The position numbers and the translations under genes are program-made. A stretch of DNA of 64,000 nucleotides from Rhodanobacter_A agri (lineage in GTDB: Bacteria > Pseudomonadota > Gammaproteobacteria > Xanthomonadales > Rhodanobacteraceae). The DNA is taken from assembly GCF_044904705.1 (NCBI RefSeq), contig NZ_JADIKL010000004.1, positions 372,001 to 436,000 of the forward strand, written 5' to 3'. Position 1 is the stretch's first letter, and each line of letters begins with the position of its first letter. The notes under the pieces were generated by a model. It saw nothing but the letters and a program-made list of their open reading frames with translations, was not told the origin of the DNA and made no database searches. This document shows, piece after piece, positions 34,601 to 43,119 of the stretch.

Positions 34601-35280
34601 GCTTCGGCATCCAACAGGCCAGCAGGATCCGCGATGGCCGGGATGGGCCGGCCCGCCAGCCGCAGCGTGTCGGGCGGCTGCGCCAACAACGGCCTGACCG
34701 CGTATTGCAGGTCGTCCGGCGTCTTCCAGTACGGCCCGACCAGCCTGGCGGCGTCGCGCTGCAACGGAAAATAGAAACGGCGCCAGTAGTCGCGCACGGC
34801 TTCGGCCAGCAAGGCGTTCTCGTCGGCGATGCCGCCCTCGCTGGCGGCCTCGCCGCTGTCGAAGGCATGCTGGGTGAGCATGCGCTGGCACCACCCATGG
34901 ATGGTGAACACCGCAGCCTCGTCCATCCATTGCGCGGCCAGTTCCAGCTGGCGCGCGGCGGTCGCGCGCGCCTCCTCGCCAGGGTATTCGGCGATCAATG
35001 CGCGCAAGAAGTCGTCGGCTTCGCGTTGGCCGCGGAACGCACCGGCGGCTTCCGTGAGGCGGCTGCGGATGCGCTCGCTCAACTCGGCGGTGGCAGCCTT
35101 GGTGAAGGTCATCACCAGGATCTGCGCGGGCAACAACGGCGCGGTGCGACCATGGCCGAGCACCAGGCGCAGATACAGCGCGGCGATGGTCCAGGTCTTG
35201 CCGGTGCCGGCGCTGGCCTCGATGAGCTGGATGCCGGCCAGTGGCAGGCGCAGCGGGTCGAGTGGTGCGGCGGCGCTCAT
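31627..35280 (-). CDS. recB: Exodeoxyribonuclease V subunit beta (RecB)
   Basis: A 1217-aa SF1 helicase-nuclease. Walker A EASAGTGKTWT is at 21-31. Helicase motifs VALVDEFQDTDPLQW, GDPKQAIYGFRGAD, VVTVHKSKGLEYPVV and LYVALTRARHA are followed by the C-terminal nuclease domain with GFIDLVFEHE and ADYKSNWLG (the D...DYK active site, about 1100-1123). It overlaps recC by 4 bp and recD by 11 bp, so the three subunits are coupled. Confidence 0.96.
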   Translation of the reverse strand: MSAAAPLDPLRLPLAGIQLIEASAGTGKTWTIAALYLRLVLGHGRTAPLLPAQILVMTFTKAATAELSERIRSRLTEAAGAFRGQREADDFLRALIAEYPGEEARATAARQLELAAQWMDEAAVFTIHGWCQRMLTQHAFDSGEAASEGGIADENALLAEAVRDYWRRFYFPLQRDAARLVGPYWKTPDDLQYAVRPLLAQPPDTLRLAGRPIPAIADPAGLLDAEAEALHSAERAARESWRADVGTIEETVAAAVQTKVFNGNKVRAKDLPRHLAAMRAWAEGGEAGRETLERFGQRRLDDAVNAGKTAPAHPAFHAIDQWLAAKARADALQPWLLAHAAPWIAHRLDEARRQRDQLGYDDMLKRLDAALHGANGDALSRTIAMQYPVALVDEFQDTDPLQWRSLQRIYGERERDRTALLLIGDPKQAIYGFRGADIHTYLRARAAAASPHWTLGTNHRSTEALVQAVNRVFEFAGTQPQGAFGFGAKLPFIPVQAKGRKETLKFDGKPVPAMQMAVHTSIEPLAAGEWRARMSEHAAAQLVAWLAAAQADRCGFAGDDGGLAPLQPGDIAILVRDKTDAAAMRTALRRRGLAHVYLSDNQSVYASDEAGDLLCWLHACAQPGADRALRTALATPSMHRSLAELDRLDRDEGYREACDEHFRQLHLLWQRHGVLAMLHELLHRFGLPARLLARDGGERVLTNLLHLAELLQQAATGLDGEHALIRFLAAQIANPGSGEAAEAQLVRLESEAALIKVVTVHKSKGLEYPVVLLPFACGFREEKDRNAIRTRDGEDSAQLDLAPDAGALAAADRERLQEELRLLYVALTRARHACWLGVACLRDGQKKDSGLHKSAFGYVLAGGTPIAPTELLPRVRALAGTPASIDVVALDEAADEHRYQAIATTDATRPARSCTLPPHQPWWIASYSALARHDDATLPRSAPETAGQATLAEAVAASDAEAANAPVHGIHAFPRGAHAGTFLHDLLESCADEGFARAAAPSATLRDTIARRCQARDWHDWITPLTRWLPELLRMPLALPDGGAMPLIALADPIRYRAELEFWFEANHVDTQVLDRLVTAHTLDGATRPALPPQAVNGQLKGFIDLVFEHEGRWYVADYKSNWLGRDANAYTTEAMRDSVLQSRYDLQYAIYTLALHRQLKARLPGYDYERHMGGVLYLYLRGVDSDGHGVHRERLPFALIDALDKLFATGGIAHAA

Positions 35281-38200
35281 GCGGCGTCTCCTTCGCGCTG
35301 CACGGCGGCGGCCAGCGGCGCATACAGGTGCAGCCAGCGCTCGAAGCCGGCAGCGCGCAGGCGCGCGAAATCCGGCCAGTCGCGGGCGAGGCAGGCGTCC
35401 TCATCCACCTCGCCCTGGCCGTACCTGCCGTCGCGATGGTCGTAGCACTGGCGCGCCGCGTCGGCGGGATCCTTCGCCTTGTCGGGCGTGGCCGTGCGAT
35501 TGGCCGCCTCGATCTGCAGCCATGCGAACGCGGTCTTGCGCGCGATCGGCAGCGGCGATTGCATGCCGGTGTGGAAGGCGGCGAGCAGTTCGTCAATCTG
35601 CCTGCTGGCCTCGGCCGGTTCGAGCGGCGGCAGCATCAGCACCGCATCGGGGGCGGCGATCCAGCTGGAAAGCCGCAGTGCGTTGGCATTGGCGAGCAGA
35701 TGCGCGACCCAGGTATCGAGCAGCTTGTCGTGACGCAGGGTCTTGTCGTCCTGCAAGCGGCTTGCGGTGGCGAGCAGGCGCACGTGGCCGCCCGCGCCGT
35801 CGTGGCGCAGGTCGCCCAGCCAGTCCTCGACCCGCAAGCCATGGGCTTCGTGTTGCAGCTCGCGGATGCCGGCGGCTTGCGGCCAGCGTGCCGCCAACGC
35901 ATGCCAGGCGTTGCCGGCGTCGCGCGCGGCCTGCTCGACAGGCTCCAGCGCCAGCGCGCCGAAGCTGCCGGGCGGCAGCGCGCCTTGTTCGCGCAGGTGC
36001 TGCGCGGCGGGCGCGAGCGCGTCGACGCCGGAGACGATGGCGGTGCGCAGCAGGGCATCGGTGGCGCCGTAGCGTTCCAGGCCGCCGAGCAGGAAGGGTT
36101 CGTGTTCTTCGTCGGCGTCGTCGAGCGCGTCGAAACGCACGCCGAGGCGTTCGGCATAGAAGGTTCGCGCCGGTGCCTTCAGAAAGCGCTGCAGCTGGCC
36201 GAGGCTGAGTGCGGTTTCGGCGTGCCATGCTGCGAGCGGCGCGGTGTCGGAGGCGGGCGCGGCGTGGCGGGCGCGCTGCCATTCGCTGGCATAGGTGAAC
36301 AGATGCGCGTCGTCGCCAGCGTCGAAGTAGCGCTGGCTGAAGGCTTGCAGCGGGTACGCGGTGGTGAGCGCAGCGAGCAGGTTTTTCGCGCCGTCGGCAT
36401 CGTTCGCATCATCGCTCGCGCGACGCCAGCCGGCAGCGAGGTAGTCGCGCAGCTGGCCTACCAGCACCGAAGGCGGCAGCTCGCCGTTGTCGCGCGCGCT
36501 ACGGCCCACCCAGCTCACGTACATGGTGTCGCGGGCAGAGAGCAAGGCCTCGAGGAACAGATAGCGATCGTCTTCGCGGCGCGAGCGGTCGCCGGGGCGC
36601 TGCTGCCCCTGGTTTGCCATCAGATCGAAGTCGGGTGCGCTGTGGCGGCGCGGGTAGTCGCCGTCATTCATGCCGAGCAGGCAGACCACGCGGAACGGGA
36701 TCGCGCGCATCGGCAGCAAGGTGCCGAAACTCACCGCGCCGCCGAGGAAGCGCTGCGACAGGCGGCTCTCGTCGATCGCGGCGAGCCAGTGCTCGCGCAC
36801 CACGGCGAGCGGCAGCGGCTGGTCGAACCCGGCCTCCGTGCAGGCCTGTTCCCAGGCAGCCAATGCGTCGTCGAGGCGCTGCAGCGCCAGTGCATCGTCG
36901 TCGTCACGGCCGGCGTCGAACATCGCCGCGAGCAGGCTGCGCAGGCGCGCGGCCCATTGCGCCGGCGTGGCTGGCGCGGCGAGCAGGCGCCAGTAATGCT
37001 CCAGTCGTTCGAGCAAGGCGGCGAGCGGGCCGACCAGGGCGGCGTCGAGGCCGCCCACCTCGGCATACGGCGCGATGCCATCCAGCGACGCGCCATCGCC
37101 CACGGCGTAGCCCAGCAACATGCGGCGCAGGCCGAAACGCCAGGTGTTCTGCTCCTCGGGCGGCAGGCCAAGCATTTCCTTCTGCATGCCGGAGAGACCC
37201 CAGCGGATGCCGGCGCCTTCGATCCAGCGGCGCAGCACCGGCAGGCCGGCTTCGTCCAGCTTGTAGCGGCGGCGCAGCGCGGGGGCGTCGAGCAGGTCGA
37301 GGATGTCGCCGGCGGCGAAGCGCGATTCGGGCAGGCGCAGCAGCTGTTCCAGCGCGACCAGCAGCGGCGCCGCGCCGCGCGCGGGACGATCGGCGATGCT
37401 GCATGGCAGATAGCGCGGATCGTCGAGCGGCACGCGGCCGAACACCGCCTGGATATGCGGCGCATAGCTGCGGATGTCCGGCACCATCACCATCACATCG
37501 CGCGGGGCCAGCGGCCTGCCATCGCGTGCGGCCTGCTCGAACAGCGCCAGCAGTTCATCGTGCAGGATCTCCACCTCGCGCTGCGGGTTGTGCGCGATGT
37601 GGAAGCGCAGCGAGTCGTCGCCGGGTTCCAGCGGCTGGCGTTGCGCCGGATCGGCGGGCAGCGGTTCGAGATCGAGGATGGCTTGCTGCACCTGGTGCAG
37701 CAGGCTGTCGCGGCCGGGATCGGCGAACAGGTCGATGTCGCGGCCCAGCGCGGCGAAGCGCGGGCGGTAGGCATCGGGACGGTCGAAACTGTCGAGCAGG
37801 CGGATGTAGTCGCGGCCCTGCTTGCCCCACGCGGCCAGCAGCGGGTTGGCGTGCAGGTGCAATTCCTCGTAGCGCGGCTCGGCCGGCAGGCCGGGCTTGC
37901 CGGCATGACGGCGTTGCGCCGCCTTGAGCAGTTCGCGGTCCTCGATGATGTCGGCCCAGTAGTGCCGGCACGGGTTGGCGACCAGCAGCAGCACCTGGCA
38001 GACGCGGCCCAGCGCGGTCAGCGCCTCCAGCGTCTGCTGCGGCAGCGAAGAAATGCCGAACACCACGATGCGCCGGGCCAGCGTGGCAGGGCGCCGTTCC
38101 AGCGTGGCGACGCGGTCGAGGAAGGTGCGGTGGACCGCGGCGCGATGGCTGTCGCGCTGCGCGGCACCCACGTCGTGCAGCAACGCGCGCCACAGCCGGG

Positions 38201-38813
38201 CCTGCCAGCGTTGCGCCGCGGGCAGCGGTTCGCGGTTCGCGCGCAAGTCGTCGCGCAGCACGTCGCGGCCGTGTTCCCAGTCGTCCAGCCAGTCGGCGCG
38301 GTAGACCTGGTACTGGTCGAACAGGTCGGCGATCTGCCGGGCGAGCTGGAAAAGTTTGATGGCGTCGGGCTTGACCGGATCCGCCTTCAGCAGATCGGCG
38401 GGTTCGGTGCCGAGGAAGTGGCGCAGCGGCGCGAAGGCCTCGTCGTCGAGCTGCGCGGGCAGCAGGCGCATCAGCCGCCAGGTGAGCCGCGATTTGTCGA
38501 ACGGCGAATCGGCGGGCACCGCGTCGCGCCCCAGCACGGCGCGATAGGCCTGCCACAGGAAGCGGCCGGGCAGCTGCATCTCCACCGCTGCACTGATGCC
38601 CATGCCGCCGGCCTCGCGCGGGCGCGCCAGCGCCAGTTTCAGCCACTGCGCGATGCCGTTGCTCTGCACCAGCATCAGCTCGTCTTCCAGCGGGGCCAGC
38701 GGCGTACGCGCCAGCCAGGCGATCAGCAGGTCGCGTAGATCCTCGAGATGGTTGCCATGCACGACCATCAGGCCGGGCTGGATGTCTTCCGTGAGGGGCG
38801 AGGGGGCTGGCAT
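35277..38813 (-). CDS. recC: Exodeoxyribonuclease V subunit gamma (RecC)
   Basis: A 1178-aa RecC, the chi-recognising subunit. The inactive helicase-like domains start at VVHGNHLEDLRDLL and VQSNGIAQWLKLALARP, matching the E. coli N-terminus. FRVVCLLGMNDGDYPRR is the degenerate helicase core and the C-terminal nuclease-like fold follows. ATG 38813 is used; the internal Met at residue 16 (MVVHGN) aligns better with E. coli and may be the true start. First gene of recC-recB-recD. Confidence 0.94.
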   Translation of the reverse strand: MPAPSPLTEDIQPGLMVVHGNHLEDLRDLLIAWLARTPLAPLEDELMLVQSNGIAQWLKLALARPREAGGMGISAAVEMQLPGRFLWQAYRAVLGRDAVPADSPFDKSRLTWRLMRLLPAQLDDEAFAPLRHFLGTEPADLLKADPVKPDAIKLFQLARQIADLFDQYQVYRADWLDDWEHGRDVLRDDLRANREPLPAAQRWQARLWRALLHDVGAAQRDSHRAAVHRTFLDRVATLERRPATLARRIVVFGISSLPQQTLEALTALGRVCQVLLLVANPCRHYWADIIEDRELLKAAQRRHAGKPGLPAEPRYEELHLHANPLLAAWGKQGRDYIRLLDSFDRPDAYRPRFAALGRDIDLFADPGRDSLLHQVQQAILDLEPLPADPAQRQPLEPGDDSLRFHIAHNPQREVEILHDELLALFEQAARDGRPLAPRDVMVMVPDIRSYAPHIQAVFGRVPLDDPRYLPCSIADRPARGAAPLLVALEQLLRLPESRFAAGDILDLLDAPALRRRYKLDEAGLPVLRRWIEGAGIRWGLSGMQKEMLGLPPEEQNTWRFGLRRMLLGYAVGDGASLDGIAPYAEVGGLDAALVGPLAALLERLEHYWRLLAAPATPAQWAARLRSLLAAMFDAGRDDDDALALQRLDDALAAWEQACTEAGFDQPLPLAVVREHWLAAIDESRLSQRFLGGAVSFGTLLPMRAIPFRVVCLLGMNDGDYPRRHSAPDFDLMANQGQQRPGDRSRREDDRYLFLEALLSARDTMYVSWVGRSARDNGELPPSVLVGQLRDYLAAGWRRASDDANDADGAKNLLAALTTAYPLQAFSQRYFDAGDDAHLFTYASEWQRARHAAPASDTAPLAAWHAETALSLGQLQRFLKAPARTFYAERLGVRFDALDDADEEHEPFLLGGLERYGATDALLRTAIVSGVDALAPAAQHLREQGALPPGSFGALALEPVEQAARDAGNAWHALAARWPQAAGIRELQHEAHGLRVEDWLGDLRHDGAGGHVRLLATASRLQDDKTLRHDKLLDTWVAHLLANANALRLSSWIAAPDAVLMLPPLEPAEASRQIDELLAAFHTGMQSPLPIARKTAFAWLQIEAANRTATPDKAKDPADAARQCYDHRDGRYGQGEVDEDACLARDWPDFARLRAAGFERWLHLYAPLAAAVQREGDAA

Positions 38814-38857
38814 CCGCCGATTTTGCCGTCCTTTGGTCTCGCCGTCTGCGATGGCCG

Positions 38858-38895
38858 CAAAAATGGAAACGGCCCGGAGTGTCCGGGCCGTTTCC
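38858..38895 (-). terminator. Rho-independent terminator for the YXWGXW gene
   Basis: A 14-bp perfect stem GGAAACGGCCCGGA/TCCGGGCCGTTTCC (38865-38878, 38882-38895) with a GTG loop. Read on the minus strand it is followed by ATTTTTGC, so it ends transcription coming from the gene at 38961-39326 before recC. Confidence 0.8.
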
Positions 38896-38960
38896 TCAAG
38901 CGGGTGCGGTGGTGGATCGCCGCCGTTCGATTCCCGCGATCAGGCGAAGCTCATACCCTC

Positions 38961-39326
38961 TCAGCCGTTCACCCACACGCCGACATGGAAGTGCCAGCCG
39001 TCGCCGCGCTGCTCCCAGTGCGGATGCACGTAGTGATAACCGGGACGGACCGGCTCCCAATGGCCGGCCACCGACACGTAGCGTCGGCCGTTCCAGTGCC
39101 AGTAACCGCGCGCCCACACGTAGCCCGGACGCGACTCCTGCACCACTTCCACGACGGCCGGCGGCGGCGGCTGCGGCGCAATCACTTCCACCACCTCGGG
39201 CGGCGGCGGGGGCGGCGCGTAGACCACGGGGCGCGGATGCGGACGCGGCGGCGGCTCCACCACGCAACCCGCGGTGGTCGCGATGACCGTGGCTGCAATC
39301 AACAGACCTGCAAGACGTGACGACAT
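38961..39326 (-). CDS. YXWGXW-repeat lipoprotein
   Basis: A 121-aa predicted lipoprotein. Lipobox TTAG-C at about residues 17-21, then a Pro-rich linker (EPPPRPHPRP, PPPPPP, PQPPPP), then repeats RPGYVWARGYWHWNGRRYV, AGHWEPVRPGYHYVHPHWE and DGWHFHVGVWVNG, the aromatic YxWxxGxW/GHW repeats of this envelope-protein family. Its role is unknown; such proteins are small, abundant and often stress-linked. A second repeat protein is encoded directly upstream. Confidence 0.8.
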   Translation of the reverse strand: MSSRLAGLLIAATVIATTAGCVVEPPPRPHPRPVVYAPPPPPPEVVEVIAPQPPPPAVVEVVQESRPGYVWARGYWHWNGRRYVSVAGHWEPVRPGYHYVHPHWEQRGDGWHFHVGVWVNG

Positions 39327-39461
39327 GGATTCCCTCGTTTGTTGTGATGGAGCGTGGCTGGACGGCGTTGCCGCGCCGTGAAGACGGTCGGCAGTCTAGA
39401 GGCGGCCGATGCAACGGAAAGCGGCGCGGTATCGCCGTTTCCGTCGCAGGTTGTTGCGTGT

Positions 39462-39806
39462 TCAGCGGGTCCAGTAGCCATTGTTGAAGTGCCAATGGCC
39501 GCGCGGTCCCTGGTACCAGCGCGCGGGCATGTAGCGATAGCCAGGACGCGCGCGCATCCAGCGGCCATCCACCCAGACGTGGCGGCGCATGCGCGGGCTC
39601 CACACCCAGTAGCCGGGTGCCCACATGTAACCGGCGCGCGGCGGCGGCACGCGCTCGAAACGCGGCGCCGGCGGTGCTACGCCGATGTTGACACCCACGC
39701 CAACTGACACCTGGGGCGCGGCTTGCACTGCGGTCGTGGCGGCGAGGCCGACACCGGCCAGCGCCAGCGCGGCGGACAGGATCAGGGCGGAAGATTTGCG
39801 GCTCAT
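39462..39806 (-). CDS. Exported YXWGXW-repeat protein
   Basis: A 114-aa protein with a Sec signal peptide (LILSAALALAGVGLAATTAVQA) and no lipobox Cys, so it is periplasmic or surface rather than lipid-anchored. The mature part has PRAGYMWAPGYWVWSPR, VWVDGRWMRARPGYRYMP and WYQGPRGHWHFNNGYW, the same aromatic repeat class as the neighbour at 38961-39326. ATG 39806 (MSRKSSALIL) is chosen; ATG 39818 is four codons upstream. Confidence 0.78.
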   Translation of the reverse strand: MSRKSSALILSAALALAGVGLAATTAVQAAPQVSVGVGVNIGVAPPAPRFERVPPPRAGYMWAPGYWVWSPRMRRHVWVDGRWMRARPGYRYMPARWYQGPRGHWHFNNGYWTR

Positions 39807-39982
39807 CGTGCTCTCCATGAGTGCCGGGAAAGGCGGCAGACAAGACGGAGAACGCCGCCTGGCGGTGCGTGTTGACGCCGGCACAGCGGTGCATTCAGGC
39901 GCGGGTGGGACTCGCATCGTCGCGTGTGCGCCTGCCCTGAAAAGCCCGCTTGGAAGTGCACGCGACAGGGGATTGTAAAAGA

Positions 39983-39994
39983 ACGAACGGTCGT
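39983..39994. promoter_or_regulatory. TetR-type operator-like palindrome
   Basis: ACGAACGGTCGT is a 12-bp palindrome-like site (ACGA...TCGT) 16 bp before the TetR gene start, placed where it could block the promoter. The spacing and motif are typical of TetR autoregulation. Confidence 0.5.
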
Positions 39995-40010
39995 GCTATT
40001 TTTCCCGCCC

Positions 40011-40613
40011 ATGGAAATCGCATCCGCCCCCGGCAAGCGCGCCGCCACGCGCGACACCATCCTCGATCACGCCTATGCGCTGGCGCGCAACGACGGGCTG
40101 GAAGGCTTGTCCATCGGCGCGCTGGCGACCGACGTGGGCATGTCCAAGAGCGGCGTGTTTGCGCACTTCGGCTCGCGCGAAGAGCTGCAGCTGGCGGTGC
40201 TCGACCTGGGCGCGCGGCGCTTCATGGCCAACGTGCTGCTGCCTGCGCTGAAACAGCCGCGCGGTCTGCCGCGCCTGCGCGCGATCGTGGCGAACTGGTT
40301 CGCCTGGGCGCGCAAGAACCAGAGCGGTTGCGTGCTGCTCTCCGCCGCCAGCGAATACGACGGCCGCGACGGCGCGCTGCACGACGCCGTGGTGGCACAG
40401 CAAGCCGGCTGGCGGGTCGAGTTGCAGAAGGCGATCGCGCAGGCGGTAGCCGAGGGCCACCTGCACGCCGACACCGACACCGCCCAACTCGCCTTCGAGA
40501 TCTACGCGCTGCTGCTCGGCCTGCATCACGACGGCGGCCTGTTCGGTTACGACGAGGCCCAGCGCCACACCGCGGCCGCCTTCGAGCGCCTGTGGCGCAG
40601 CTGGCAACCCTGA
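40011..40613 (+). CDS. TetR-family transcriptional regulator
   Basis: A 200-aa regulator. The N-terminal helix-turn-helix spans RDTILDHAYALARNDGLEGLSIGALATDVGMSKSGVFAHFGSREELQLAVL, followed by a helical ligand-binding domain with a conserved Cys in SGCVLLSAASEYDG. The TetR_C domain resembles the YcdC/AcrR-like group. ATG 40011 lies right after a candidate operator. It is followed after 24 bp by an alpha/beta hydrolase gene that is probably its target. Confidence 0.9.
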   Translation: MEIASAPGKRAATRDTILDHAYALARNDGLEGLSIGALATDVGMSKSGVFAHFGSREELQLAVLDLGARRFMANVLLPALKQPRGLPRLRAIVANWFAWARKNQSGCVLLSAASEYDGRDGALHDAVVAQQAGWRVELQKAIAQAVAEGHLHADTDTAQLAFEIYALLLGLHHDGGLFGYDEAQRHTAAAFERLWRSWQP

Positions 40614-40637
40614 CTCTCCCGCACGAGGAGCTCCCCC

Positions 40638-41555
40638 ATGTCCCCCCATGCCGCTTCCGTTTCGACCCGTCTTCGCCTCGGTGCGCTGCGCGCCGGCTTC
40701 GCGATGGGCGGTTGGCTGGCACCGAGGCATACGGCCGACCGCGCCGCGCGCTTGTTCGCCACGCCGTTCGCCAGCAGCCGCCGCCGCGCGCTGGCAGTGC
40801 CGGAGGATGCGGCCATGCGGCGCGGCGAGCTGCATATCGGCGGCGAAACCATCGCTACCTACGTGTGGGGCGATCCCGCCACGCAGCCGTATGCGCTGCT
40901 GGCGCACGGCTGGTCCAGTTTCGGCCTGCGCTTTCAGTCGTGGGTGGATGGTCTGCGCGCGCTGGGCTACGCGGTGGTGACGTTCGACCAGCCCGGCCAC
41001 GGCCGCAGCAGCGGCAAGCTGTGCACGTTGCCGGAATTCACCGCCACCTTGCGCGCCGTCGGTCGCCACTACGGCGCGGCTGCGTTGGCGGTGGGGCACT
41101 CGCTGGGCGGCGCCGCGCTGGCGCTGGCGCAGGACGAAGACTGGCATGCGCAGCGCCTGGTGCTGGTCGCACCCGCCGCCGACATGGTCGACGCGGCTAA
41201 CCGCTACTTCCGCCTCGTGCATCTTGGTGAGCACTTGCGTCAGGCCTTCTACGACTGGCTGCTGCGCCGCACCGGTATCAGCGTGGAACAACTGGAAGTG
41301 CATCGTCGCCTGCCGGCGCTGGGCCAGCCTGCATTGATCGTGCACGACCTCGACGACGCCGACGTGCCGTGGAGCGAGGGCGAACGCTACGCGCGCTACT
41401 GGCCCGGCGCGCGCCTGCTCACCACGCAGGGGCTGGGCCATCGCCGTGTACTGGACGCACCCGCGGTGATCGCCGCGTCGCTGGCCTTCGTACGCGGCGA
41501 GGCCGTGGGCGAGCGTGTGATCGGCACGACCAACCTGCCGTTCGGCGTGGCCTGA
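40638..41555 (+). CDS. Alpha/beta-fold hydrolase
   Basis: A 305-aa serine hydrolase. The oxyanion region is LLAHGWSSFGLRF, the nucleophile elbow VGHSLGGAALA (Ser), the acid is probably in VHDLDDADVPWSEG, and the His in TQGLGHRRVLD. There is no signal peptide, so it is cytoplasmic; the substrate is unknown, with esterase, lipase-like or thioesterase all possible. GAGGAG precedes the start. It is probably co-transcribed with and controlled by the TetR gene. Its stop abuts the stop of the convergent MocR gene. Confidence 0.85.
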   Translation: MSPHAASVSTRLRLGALRAGFAMGGWLAPRHTADRAARLFATPFASSRRRALAVPEDAAMRRGELHIGGETIATYVWGDPATQPYALLAHGWSSFGLRFQSWVDGLRALGYAVVTFDQPGHGRSSGKLCTLPEFTATLRAVGRHYGAAALAVGHSLGGAALALAQDEDWHAQRLVLVAPAADMVDAANRYFRLVHLGEHLRQAFYDWLLRRTGISVEQLEVHRRLPALGQPALIVHDLDDADVPWSEGERYARYWPGARLLTTQGLGHRRVLDAPAVIAASLAFVRGEAVGERVIGTTNLPFGVA

Positions 41556-43028
41556 TCAGAGGCAGCTTCGCAGCCGGCGCACGCCTTCTTCGATGGTGTG
41601 CTCGTCCACGCTGCCGTAGCCGAGGATCACGCCGCTGAGTGTCGCTTCGCCGCGATAACAGGGCGACAGCGGCCGCACCGACACACCGACCTGCGCCGCC
41701 CGCCGCGACAGCGCCACATCGTCCACGTCCGGCGGCAGCAGGGCGGTCAGTTGCATGCCTGCCTCGGCGCCCACCACCTGCAGCGTATCGGGCAGGTGGC
41801 GACGGATCGCCGCCTGCAGCGCCGCGCGCCGCGCCGCGTACAGCACACGCATGCGCCGGATGTGCCGCGCGAAGTGGCCTTCGCGGATGAAGTCGTGCAA
41901 GGCCCGCTGCGGCAGCATCGGCGAGCAGGTGTCCAGCGCGTCGCGCGCAGCGCGGAAGGCCGGCAGCAGGTCCTTCGGCACCACCAGGTAGCCCAGCCGC
42001 AGCGCCGGGAACAGCACCTTGCTGAAGGTGCCCACGTAGATCACCCGTGCGTCGGCATCCAGCCCCTGCAGCGCAGCGATCGGCTTGCTGCCGTAGCGGT
42101 ATTCGCTGTCGTAGTCGTCTTCGACGATCCAGCTGCCGGTGCGCGCCGCCCATTGCAGCAGCTCGATGCGCCGCGCCGCGCTCATCGTGGCGCCCAGCGG
42201 AAACTGGTGCGACGGCGTGACATAGGCCAGCCGCGCCGTCGGCGCAAGGCGGATGCCTGCGGCCACATCCAGCCCCTCGGCGTCCACCGGCACCAGCACG
42301 GGCTCGGCATCCACCGCGGCCAGCGCCTGCTGCGCGCCGGAGTAGCCGGGTTCTTCCACCCAGGCGCGGTCGCCCGGGTCGAGCAGGGCGTGCGCGCTGA
42401 TCTGCAGGCCGTGCTGCGCGCCGCTGGTGATCATCACCTGCTCGGCATCGGCGTGCACCGCGCGCACGGTCGCCAGGTATTCGGCGATCGCCTCGCGCAG
42501 CGGCGCGTGGCCCGAGGTGTTGCCGTAGACCAGCGCGTCGATGCCGACATGGCGTGCATGCCGGCTCAGCAGCCGCGACCACACCCCATGCGGGAACTGG
42601 TCGAGCGCGGGCACACCGACGCGGAACGCTCCCTGGCTTTCCAGCCAGGTCTGCGGTGGCCCGGCCATCGCCGCCACCCGCGCGGCGGTTCGGCGCGGAA
42701 CCGGCGTCGAGGACGCGGCCGGCGTGCGCGGCGGCCGGCGTGGCGGCACGGCCGCCGCCTCATGCGGGATCGCCGCGGCCACGCAGGTGCCGGCACCGGT
42801 GAAGCTCTCCAGGTAACCCTCGGCATGCAATTGCTCGTAGGCGCCCAGCACCGGCAAGCGCGAGACACCGAGCTCGCTGGCCAGCGCGCGGGTGGAGGGT
42901 ACGCGCTGGCCCGGCTGCAGCCGGCCCTCGGCGATGGCGCGACGGAACCAGTCGGCCAGCTGCTGGTAGATGGGGCCGCCGCCCTCCAGCACGATCGATG
43001 GCACCAGGCCGGTAGGCACGCGCTTCAT
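41556..43028 (-). CDS. MocR/PdxR-family transcriptional regulator
   Basis: A 490-aa two-domain regulator. The N-terminal GntR winged helix (PIYQQLADWFRRAIAEGRLQPGQRVPSTRALASELGVSR) is followed by a Pro/Ala-rich linker and a fold-type I aminotransferase domain with VEEPGYSGAQQ, EDDYDSEYRY and the PLP Lys in VGTFSKVLFPALRLGY. Family members sense PLP or amino compounds. ATG 43028 (MKRVPTGL) has GGGAG at the right distance; the ATG at 43049 adds seven residues. It is divergent from an outer-membrane protein gene. Confidence 0.9.
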   Translation of the reverse strand: MKRVPTGLVPSIVLEGGGPIYQQLADWFRRAIAEGRLQPGQRVPSTRALASELGVSRLPVLGAYEQLHAEGYLESFTGAGTCVAAAIPHEAAAVPPRRPPRTPAASSTPVPRRTAARVAAMAGPPQTWLESQGAFRVGVPALDQFPHGVWSRLLSRHARHVGIDALVYGNTSGHAPLREAIAEYLATVRAVHADAEQVMITSGAQHGLQISAHALLDPGDRAWVEEPGYSGAQQALAAVDAEPVLVPVDAEGLDVAAGIRLAPTARLAYVTPSHQFPLGATMSAARRIELLQWAARTGSWIVEDDYDSEYRYGSKPIAALQGLDADARVIYVGTFSKVLFPALRLGYLVVPKDLLPAFRAARDALDTCSPMLPQRALHDFIREGHFARHIRRMRVLYAARRAALQAAIRRHLPDTLQVVGAEAGMQLTALLPPDVDDVALSRRAAQVGVSVRPLSPCYRGEATLSGVILGYGSVDEHTIEEGVRRLRSCL

Positions 43029-43038
43029 GACGATCTCC

Positions 43039-43066
43039 CTAGTGGTCATGTCATGCTAGTGCGATG
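43039..43066. promoter_or_regulatory. Direct repeats in MocR/OMP divergent region
   Basis: CTAGTGGTCATG (43039-43050) and CTAGTGCGATG (43056-43066) are direct repeats 17 bp apart, between the divergent MocR and outer-membrane protein genes. MocR regulators commonly bind direct repeats of this spacing class, so this is a candidate operator. Confidence 0.45.
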
Positions 43067-43119
43067 TGGCTATTTGTTCGAGCCACTTGCTCGCCTAGTC
43101 TGCCCGCTACAGGCGAACG

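Noticed and set aside
35241..38738. 1165-aa plus-strand ORF
   Set aside because: Antisense shadow of recC, low-complexity Arg/Gln/Ala-rich translation.
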